Shown one piece after another: positions 7,397-12,744 of a stretch of 15,933 bases of DNA (its first letter is position 1; every line of letters starts with the position of its first letter). A model generated the notes under the pieces. It was given only the letters and a program-made list of their open reading frames with translations, made no database searches and was not told where the DNA came from. Origin of the DNA: Deinococcus sp. (GTDB lineage Bacteria; Deinococcota; Deinococci; Deinococcales; Deinococcaceae); contig JAGLBK010000040.1 of NCBI GenBank assembly GCA_018260275.1, forward strand, positions 1-15,933, in the 5' to 3' direction. The position numbers and the translations under genes were made by a program.

Positions 7397-7963
7397 TTAC
7401 TGACAGTTCAGGACAGGAATAGAGTAACCGCTGGTCACCACATTGCTGTAACGTCCAGCCGAATCGGTGCCCTGAGCGGCCACATAGGTATACCCCTTGA
7501 CCCTCACGTTGGGAGTCACGTTCACCGGATTGACTGTAATACTCTGAGGCGCGACATTGAGCGGAGCAAGGCCGCTGCGGATGCTAATCTGGGCCGAGGT
7601 GGAACCGGCAGCAGAATTCACGTTAAAGATACCAGCGTCCTTGTAATTGCCGGTATTCAGGCCCTTCAATTGCAGACCGACCTGGCGCATGTAACCGCTC
7701 CAGTTGATGTCAAAAGTGGTCACCGTCGTGGCGTTGTCACAGATCACGGCAGTTCCGGCAGGAATGGTCCGCCCACTCTGATCCTGAACGCTGCTGCTCA
7801 GGTGCCAGTTGGTATCGTAGGCACTGATGCTATTCAAGGAAAGGCCCGAGCCAGTGTAAGGATCGCCGTAGTAACCGTAGCCGTCCCAGCTAGTGCCCGT
7901 ATCGCCACAGCTCGCGAGAACGCCCGTGAGGCCGACAACTGCTGCCAGTAGAATCTTTTTCAT
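7397..7963 (-). CDS. Small secreted lipoprotein of unknown function
   Basis: The N-terminus is a typical lipoprotein signal: two lysines, a hydrophobic stretch and the lipobox LASC with the lipidated cysteine at residue 19 (188 residues in all). The mature part starts with a flexible Gly/Tyr/Asp-rich stretch, then turns into a Ser/Thr/Asn/Val-rich sequence that looks beta-rich, such as an immunoglobulin-like or adhesin-like domain. Two more cysteines (in VICDN and the C-terminal NCQ) could form a disulphide. I do not recognise a family. An ATG nine bases upstream (7972, MRPMKK) is an alternative start; neither has a clear ribosome site. Any reading extended further upstream runs into the divergent gene and is not credible. 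The terminator at 7349-7381 lies just after it. Confidence 0.75.
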   Translation of the reverse strand: MKKILLAAVVGLTGVLASCGDTGTSWDGYGYYGDPYTGSGLSLNSISAYDTNWHLSSSVQDQSGRTIPAGTAVICDNATTVTTFDINWSGYMRQVGLQLKGLNTGNYKDAGIFNVNSAAGSTSAQISIRSGLAPLNVAPQSITVNPVNVTPNVRVKGYTYVAAQGTDSAGRYSNVVTSGYSIPVLNCQ

Positions 7964-8014
7964 GGGTCTCATTTTGCTCGTCAGAACTGACGCATACATG
8001 ACTTGACCTTGAGA

Positions 8015-8035
8015 ATTTGTGAGGCTTCTACAAAT
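8015..8035. promoter_or_regulatory. Dyad ATTTGT-N9-ACAAAT in divergent promoter region
   Basis: ATTTGT (8015-8020) and ACAAAT (8030-8035) form a perfect 6-bp dyad with a 9-base centre, midway between the divergent lipoprotein and DUF4261-like genes. A second small dyad, GTCAG/CTGAC, lies at 7980-7991. Either could be an operator, but chance is not excluded. Confidence 0.3.
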
Positions 8036-8085
8036 CTGACGCGGCAGCCTGGCAACACGCCAGTCGCATAAATAGAGGTGAATGC

Positions 8086-8091
8086 TACAGT
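8086..8091 (+). promoter_or_regulatory. Possible leaderless -10 box (TACAGT)
   Basis: TACAGT fits TANNNT and is followed by seven bases and the ATG at 8099, the same geometry as the two TAGCCT sites in this window. No ribosome site precedes the ATG. This favours 8099 over the in-frame GTG at 8078. Confidence 0.45.
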
Positions 8092-8098
8092 TGCGGCT

Positions 8099-8983
8099 AT
8101 GGGCTTCTTCAAAAAACTGCTGGGCGGCCAGCCAGCCGTGCAGGACGATATTCGTCCCAGGCCGACTGGTCTGCAAGACATCAGGCGTGTGCAGGTGCCC
8201 TGGCCTGCGCCAGACCCGAGCAGGCGAGTGGCTGTCACGGCCCTGTTCAGCCAACTGCCCGCCACACTGGACCATGTGCTGCCCGAACTCCAGCGCCTCA
8301 GGCCGCAGACTGGCCCGGTCACCCTCGGCCCGGCTGCTGTTGCCCACACCACGGTCCATATTGGTGAGCACGTGCTTGGGCTTGACCAGCGGAACCAACC
8401 GTTGACGCCGGAAGCGCAGCAGCAGACCATTCACCTGAGTCACTGGGATGACGCGCTGAAAGCGCCGCTGTATAGCCACCGCGCCCATATGGTGCTGTCA
8501 TATCAGGGCGGCGCAGCGAGCGTGGCCGAGCAGCTTTGCCTGCTGTATGCCCTGGCGACGGCCTTGCAACCGCTGGGGCTGGCCGATGAAACCGCCTGCA
8601 CCGCTTTACCTGGGCCACTGTTGCCACAATTGTTTACCCCCGAATCGCTCAGCGAATGTGAACGGATTTTGCCGACCATGCTGTGCTGCGGCGTGCTGAA
8701 ATATGAACTGCCGGACCACAGCGTCTATTACGTTTCACGCGGCTTCGAACGCTTCGGCTTCAGCAATCTGGCGTACCGCGCCCCTGCCGGGTCGGGCAAC
8801 ACGGTGATGGAACTGTTCGATACCCTGCTGAACTACCAGTGGAGCAGCAAAACACCGCTGGGGCCGGGGCATACGAGTGAAAACAGCACCCAGTTCATGC
8901 AGTTTTTTGACCCACCCGAGGAGTACGCGGCGGCCCTGAGCGGCGGCTTTCCAGTGCTGGACCTGGCCGTGTGGCAGAAATAG
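8099..8983 (+). CDS. DUF4261-like protein of unknown function
   Basis: The 294-residue protein has no signal peptide or membrane helix. Its plan resembles DUF4261 proteins: an early VAVTALFSQLP strand-helix, a central ALYSHRAHMVLSYQGG-type strand with an AEQLCLLYALATAL helix, and a C-terminal YYVSRGFERFGFSNLAY segment followed by a helix. The match is by overall pattern only and is not decisive; no catalytic motif is visible. The short MGFFKKLLGG start is positively charged and amphipathic, and might touch the membrane. The start at 8099 is chosen because a TANNNT box lies seven bases before it. The gene is divergent from the lipoprotein gene and ends at a terminator shared with the thiolase gene. 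Confidence 0.6.
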   Translation: MGFFKKLLGGQPAVQDDIRPRPTGLQDIRRVQVPWPAPDPSRRVAVTALFSQLPATLDHVLPELQRLRPQTGPVTLGPAAVAHTTVHIGEHVLGLDQRNQPLTPEAQQQTIHLSHWDDALKAPLYSHRAHMVLSYQGGAASVAEQLCLLYALATALQPLGLADETACTALPGPLLPQLFTPESLSECERILPTMLCCGVLKYELPDHSVYYVSRGFERFGFSNLAYRAPAGSGNTVMELFDTLLNYQWSSKTPLGPGHTSENSTQFMQFFDPPEEYAAALSGGFPVLDLAVWQK

Positions 8984-8987
8984 ACGA

Positions 8988-9022
8988 AAAAGGAGCCGAC
9001 TCTGAGGTCAGCTCCCGGTTTT
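8988..9022. terminator. Bidirectional terminator
   Basis: GGAGC (8992-8996) pairs with GCTCC (9011-9015), and GAC (8998-9000) with GTC (9007-9009), with one mismatch between. An A-run (8987-8991) and a TTTT run (9019-9022) flank the stem, so both the DUF4261-like transcript and the thiolase operon could end here. Confidence 0.65.
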
Positions 9023-9033
9023 CAGGTTAAAAC

Positions 9034-10230
9034 TTAGTCGGCTGCCTGAGCCTCAGCCGGGTAGACCTCAATCACGCCCGCCGCGCCCATGCCGCCGCCG
9101 ATGCACATGGTAATCAGGGCCTTGCCGCCGCCGCGCCGCTGCAATTCGTAAATCGCGGTGGTCGCCAGCTTCGCGCCAGAGCAGCCCAGCGGATGGCCCA
9201 GGGCTATTGCGCCGCCGTTGACGTTCAGCTTGCTCTCGTCGATGCCCAGTTCGCGGATGACGGCCAGCGACTGCGCGGCGAAGGCTTCGTTCAGCTCAAT
9301 CAGGTCAATATCGGCCAGCGTCAGGCCCAGTTGCCCCAGGACTTTGGGCACGGCAGCCACCGGGCCGATGCCCATGACTTCCGGCGCGACGCCCGCCACC
9401 GCGAAGCCCAGGAACTTTGCCAGGGGTTTGACGCCCAGTTCCTGCGCCTTCTCTGCCGACATCATCAGCACAGCTGCCGCGCCGTCGCTCAGGGGGCTGG
9501 AGTTGGCCGCGCTGACGCTGCCGCCCTGTTTGAAGGCGGGGCGCACCTTCGCCATGTCTTCCAGGTTGGCGTCGCGGCGAATCAGTTCGTCCTTGTCAAA
9601 CTGGATGGTTTCGGACTTGATTTTGGTGCCTTTGAGGGTGTCCTTGCGAACCGGCACGGCCACGATTTCGGCGTCAAATTTGCCCGCATCCTGCGCGGCA
9701 GCCGCTTTCTGGTGGCTGGCAAACGCAAACTTGTCCTGGTCTTCGCGGCTCACGCCGTACTTGGCGGCCACGTTCTCGGCGGTCATGCCCATGCCGATGT
9801 ACGCGCCGGGGCGGGTGTCTACCAGTTCGGGGTTGGGCGCGGGGTGGTGGCCGCTCATGGGCACCATGCTCATAGATTCCACGCCGCCCGCCAGCATCAC
9901 GTCGGCCTGCCCGGTCTGAATGGCCGCCGCCGCCATAGCGATGGTTTGCAGCCCGCTGGAGCAAAAGCGGTTGATGGTCACGCCGCCCACGCTGTCAGGC
10001 AGTCCGGCCCGCAGCGCGGCGAGGCGGCCCACATTCAGGCCCTGCTCAGCTTCGGGGATGGCGCAGCCCAGGTAAACGTCCTCCACGATGTCGGCGCTGA
10101 CGCCAGCGCGTTTGATGGCCTCGTTCAGCACCAGGGCGGCGAGGTCGTCAGGGCGGGTGTTGGCGAGGGTGCCTTTGACACCACGGCCCACGGGGGTACG
10201 AACAGCAGATACGATTACAGCGTCACGCAT
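9034..10230 (-). CDS. Acetyl-CoA acyltransferase (thiolase)
   Basis: Thiolases cleave 3-ketoacyl-CoA with CoA, giving acetyl-CoA and a shortened acyl-CoA, the last step of beta-oxidation. All key residues are seen: the nucleophile C90 in NRFCSSGLQ, NEAFA at 314-318, the catalytic histidine H346 in ALGHPLGCSGA, and C376 in MCIGGGMGAAG. At 398 residues it has the usual family length. The 3-hydroxyacyl-CoA dehydrogenase/enoyl-CoA hydratase gene lies upstream on the same strand, so it is more likely the degradative 3-ketoacyl-CoA thiolase (FadA type) than a biosynthetic acetoacetyl-CoA thiolase. Sequence alone does not settle chain length. The ATG at 10230 has an AAAGGAG site. A tandem-repeat block lies just upstream. 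Confidence 0.92.
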   Translation of the reverse strand: MRDAVIVSAVRTPVGRGVKGTLANTRPDDLAALVLNEAIKRAGVSADIVEDVYLGCAIPEAEQGLNVGRLAALRAGLPDSVGGVTINRFCSSGLQTIAMAAAAIQTGQADVMLAGGVESMSMVPMSGHHPAPNPELVDTRPGAYIGMGMTAENVAAKYGVSREDQDKFAFASHQKAAAAQDAGKFDAEIVAVPVRKDTLKGTKIKSETIQFDKDELIRRDANLEDMAKVRPAFKQGGSVSAANSSPLSDGAAAVLMMSAEKAQELGVKPLAKFLGFAVAGVAPEVMGIGPVAAVPKVLGQLGLTLADIDLIELNEAFAAQSLAVIRELGIDESKLNVNGGAIALGHPLGCSGAKLATTAIYELQRRGGGKALITMCIGGGMGAAGVIEVYPAEAQAAD

Positions 10231-10251
10231 AGTAGTTACTCCTTTGGAGAG

Positions 10252-10312
10252 GTCTAAACGTCTGAAGGTCTAAACGTCTAAACGCGAGAGGTCTAAGAGT
10301 CTGAGTCTCTAA
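10252..10312. repeat. Tandem 8-bp repeats (GTCTAAAC family)
   Basis: Four contiguous octamers fill 10252-10283: GTCTAAAC, GTCTGAAG, GTCTAAAC, GTCTAAAC. After a 7-base gap come shorter variants GTCTAAGA, GTCTGA and GTCTCTAA (10291-10312). The block fills the space before the thiolase ribosome site, and its far end lies inside the preceding gene, where it encodes the last residues and the stop codon. Confidence 0.8.
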
Positions 10313-10778
10313 GGGCGAGAGCTTGCCTTTGTCCGTCTTCCCAAACTTGCAGGCACAGGTCTTCTTGAACATGCCTACGCATCTCACCGATTAAGACTTC
10401 GGCAGCATTTAAAACTAACTTGGGAAGTTCATCCGCGTCAGTCGTACTTGCGTGAAAGAGTTCGGCAAGCTGAATTTGATAGGGGTCATTTTGATAATCA
10501 GCCCCCAAAGTTGCCTTTATTTCAGCGGTTTCAGGACGGACATGTAATTTCAAAGTCCAGTTGAGGCCCATACCACCGTCTACGGGGTCAACGCCGAAAT
10601 GAATATTGCTAGACAGTAGGACATCTTCGGAATCACCAGAAATGCTCGTATAGTCTCTAGAATCTACTGGAAGAATGCGGTGGCGGTCTTGCTCAGAAAG
10701 TTCTTCGTAGTACATCCGCCAGAAGTGACCGTGCATATTCATTGCGCCGAGTAAAGCGGCGAGATTCTCTAACTTCAT
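10293..10778 (-). CDS. Unknown 161-aa protein, low-GC gene
   Basis: I do not recognise a family. The protein is acidic and soluble-looking, with a helical start (LENLAALLGAMN), an aromatic patch HGHFWRMYYEEL at about 17-28, a probable beta-strand core (GLNWTLKLHV, EIKATLGA) and a C-terminal helix around EVLIGEMRRHVQ. Base composition is well below that of its neighbours (26 G/C in the 60 bases at 10381-10440). The ATG at 10778 overlaps the preceding stop as TAATG and has a strong AAGGAGG site, so translation is probably coupled. The last residues, LRDSDS, and the stop are written in the tandem-repeat block, so the original C-terminus may have been replaced. Size, acidity and setting would fit an immunity-type protein, but this is only a guess. 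Confidence 0.7.
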   Translation of the reverse strand: MKLENLAALLGAMNMHGHFWRMYYEELSEQDRHRILPVDSRDYTSISGDSEDVLLSSNIHFGVDPVDGGMGLNWTLKLHVRPETAEIKATLGADYQNDPYQIQLAELFHASTTDADELPKLVLNAAEVLIGEMRRHVQEDLCLQVWEDGQRQALALRDSDS

Positions 10779-10915
10779 TATCCCGCCCTCCTTACCCGCC
10801 AGCGGCGCTCGTTCAGGTCAATCAGCTGGGAGACATAGAAGTTCGGTACTTCGCCCAGCGCCCTGTCCAGCAGCGGGCGGCGGCAGAGGCTTAGGCTTGC
10901 GGCGAAATAGCTCAC
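10778..10915 (-). CDS. 45-aa overlapping small gene or remnant, high GC
   Basis: The frame begins with GTG (10915) overlapping the upstream stop as GTGA and ends with TAA overlapping the downstream ATG as TAATG. It therefore fits exactly between two genes of the same strand. AGAGGCG a few bases before the GTG can serve as a ribosome site. The product is basic (MSYFAASLSLCRRPLLDRAL then GEVPNFYVSQLIDLNERRWR and VRRAG). It is GC-rich (38 G/C in the 60 bases at 10861-10920), unlike both flanking genes. The ordered second half (PNFYVSQLIDLNERRW) looks like a real protein end, so it may be the surviving C-terminus of an older gene, re-started by the insertion upstream. It could equally be a genuine small protein. 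No family is recognised. Confidence 0.5.
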   Translation of the reverse strand: MSYFAASLSLCRRPLLDRALGEVPNFYVSQLIDLNERRWRVRRAG

Positions 10916-11433
10916 TTATCGCCTCTTGAATAAAATTCAGCCCAATAATCACTATCAGGGTCTGAGTTATAGAATTGCTGAAAGTGATTTTCCAAACCCT
11001 CGCCATCAACAATTTCCATAATGTAGGCGCATGATTTCCGCGACATTTCCGCGCTAGCTACTGCGAAGCCACCTAGTCCGTCTACCTCAGTGCTTGAAAG
11101 TGAATCCTCAAGGTAACCACCAAAAAAATATATAGGGGACGGTATAGGATTGGGATAAGCCATGACATGAAATTGTAAAGAGAATTCGTTATCACTGACA
11201 CTAGCTTTGTTTTCAAATGATAGCAAGCCTTTGGACATAACGATTCTAATACCTGTCACTATGTCTACCCATTCGGTTTTAACGTACTCGCCTGCCGAAG
11301 TTATATAGGCCGATTGATTTTCCAATTCCCAAAAGGGTTTGAAATCAATAGACTTAACATCAAGCAAGCTGTCTAAGTCGCTAGGAAAACGAGTAGCACA
11401 TCTTAAGAAATTAAAGTATTCAGCAGCGCTCAC
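10912..11433 (-). CDS. Unknown 173-aa protein, low-GC gene
   Basis: The family is not recognised. The product is acidic, without signal or membrane segment. It alternates strand-like stretches (EWVDIVTGIRIVMSKGLLSF, FSLQFHVMAYPNP, IYFFGGYLE) with a C-terminal helical and aromatic tail (LENHFQQFYNSDPDSDYWAE). G/C content is low (23 of 60 bases at 10921-10980), in strong contrast to the surrounding genes, which suggests recent acquisition. The GTG start at 11433 overlaps the hydrolase stop as GTGA, with a GAGGAAGG ribosome site just upstream, so it rides on the hydrolase transcript. It looks similar in character to the 161-aa gene two places downstream, but I see no sequence similarity between the two. 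Immunity-like or orphan cargo is possible but not shown. Confidence 0.7.
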   Translation of the reverse strand: MSAAEYFNFLRCATRFPSDLDSLLDVKSIDFKPFWELENQSAYITSAGEYVKTEWVDIVTGIRIVMSKGLLSFENKASVSDNEFSLQFHVMAYPNPIPSPIYFFGGYLEDSLSSTEVDGLGGFAVASAEMSRKSCAYIMEIVDGEGLENHFQQFYNSDPDSDYWAEFYSRGDK

Positions 11434-12605
11434 CCTTCCTCACCCCCCAACACCCTTTCCACGAACCTTTCCAACTGCCTGTCGTACTCTTTTGGGCTGA
11501 TGTTCCAGTTGCGGATGTGCTTGGCCCCCTCCACGCGGTGAAATTCCACCAGGTCGGGGCGGGCGGCGGCCAGGGCTTCGGCCTGCGCCAGTGGAATGGT
11601 GCGGTCGCGGGTGCCATGCCACAGCAGCATGGGCACGCTGAAGCGGGAGGCGGAGGCCAGCTGGTCTACCTCGTCAAAGTCCTGCCCGCTGCGACGGGTG
11701 ACGACGTACTCGGTAAACCGCCCGACCTGCCGTGCCAGAAACTTAGGCAGGCCAAAGCGTTGCGCCTGCCAGCGAATCGTGGCCCGCCAGTCCAGCGCGG
11801 GCGAGTCCAGCATCACGCCCACGACGGGCAGCGGATACGGCTGGAACTTGGGCCGCAGCACGCTCAACGCAATGTTGCCGCCCATGCTGAAGCCGAACAG
11901 AATGACCCGCTTGTAGCCGTTGTCCTTCGCCCACTGCAAGGCCCCCAGCACGTCCCCGGCCTCGGTGTCGCCCAACGTCAGGTAACCCTTGCCGACCTTC
12001 GGCGCACCGAAAGCGTTGCGGAAAGTGACGAACAGCGACCCGCAGCCCGTCCGGAGCATGGCGGGCAGCATCCGCAGGGCCTGGGCGCGTTGCCCGCCGT
12101 GGCCGTGAATGACCACAATCAGGGCGTCGCGCCCGTGCTGATGCGGCGGAACGTGCCACGCGGGCATGTCGCCGACCTCGGTGTGAACGGTCACGTCCTC
12201 GTACTCGGCCCCCAGTTGCGCGGGCGTGCCGTTGTAGAGGTAGGTCGACACCCAGGCCAGCGCCCCGTGCGGCAGCTTGCCCCGTTCCCGCAAGATGGGC
12301 CGCTCCACCACCGTGCCGACCATCCGCCGCTCCCCGATGACCATGTGGCCCTGGTTGGGCAGCAGCGGCACCACGCCCAGCGGCCCCTTGCTCAAAGTTT
12401 CCACAGAGGCGGGCAGGTAGAGCTTGTTGCCCCGCCGCCCCACCGGCACGAACTCGCCCTTGACCCAGTGGGTTTTGGAGCGCAGCACGATTTCCGCACC
12501 GAGGAAGGCTCCGGCGACGACTACGCCAGCGTAACCGAGGCCCGCCCACAGCGCGAGCTTGCGCTTGGGAGTGGATTTGAGGCGGTGGAGGATGGGGTTT
12601 GGCAT
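11430..12605 (-). CDS. Membrane-anchored alpha/beta hydrolase
   Basis: An N-terminal hydrophobic helix (about residues 17-41, LALWAGLGYAGVVVAGAFLG) precedes a long linker and an alpha/beta-hydrolase fold. The oxyanion segment VIHGHGG is at 165-171, the nucleophile elbow GFSMGG at 238-243 with S240, the acid D334 in WHGTRDRTIP, and the catalytic histidine H363 in GAKHIRNW. The full Ser-Asp-His triad is thus present. The class contains esterases, lipases and thioesterases, and the substrate cannot be named. Its place between two beta-oxidation genes suggests an acyl ester or acyl-CoA substrate (inference). The ATG at 12605 has no clear ribosome site; CAAAAT ends five bases before it and could be a -10 box for a leaderless mRNA. 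Its stop overlaps the next gene. Confidence 0.87.
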   Translation of the reverse strand: MPNPILHRLKSTPKRKLALWAGLGYAGVVVAGAFLGAEIVLRSKTHWVKGEFVPVGRRGNKLYLPASVETLSKGPLGVVPLLPNQGHMVIGERRMVGTVVERPILRERGKLPHGALAWVSTYLYNGTPAQLGAEYEDVTVHTEVGDMPAWHVPPHQHGRDALIVVIHGHGGQRAQALRMLPAMLRTGCGSLFVTFRNAFGAPKVGKGYLTLGDTEAGDVLGALQWAKDNGYKRVILFGFSMGGNIALSVLRPKFQPYPLPVVGVMLDSPALDWRATIRWQAQRFGLPKFLARQVGRFTEYVVTRRSGQDFDEVDQLASASRFSVPMLLWHGTRDRTIPLAQAEALAAARPDLVEFHRVEGAKHIRNWNISPKEYDRQLERFVERVLGGEEG

Positions 12606-12639
12606 AGGTAATTTTGACAGAGCTTAGGCTTCAGCTTTT

Positions 12640-12744
12640 ACCCCTCCACCCCTGCGGGGCACCTCCCCTTAAAAGGGAGGCTGGGGGGCGCTTTGAGGCT
12701 CCCTTTTAAGGGGAGCTGTCAGCGCAGCTGACTGAGGGGTGGGG
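12640..12744. repeat. Palindromic intergenic repeat element
   Basis: A 17-bp perfect inverted repeat (12663-12679 with 12699-12715, core CCCCTTAAAAGGGAG) forms a strong hairpin with a 19-base loop. Around it, ACCCCTCCACCCC near 12640 is roughly complementary to GGGGTGGGG near 12736, so the whole element folds on itself. A small GTCAGC/GCTGAC hairpin lies at 12718-12732. Such elements are usually dispersed in the genome. It sits between the dehydrogenase/hydratase and the hydrolase gene and may end or stabilise the upstream transcript. Confidence 0.75.

Noticed and set aside
7397..8488. Long minus-strand frame reading through to the lipoprotein gene
   Set aside because: The lipoprotein signal peptide lies in the middle of it, and the upstream part is antisense to the DUF4261-like gene.
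10818..11012. 64-codon minus-strand frame across the 173-aa/45-aa junction
   Set aside because: It overlaps two better supported frames, lacks a ribosome site and has no protein-like pattern in its second half.
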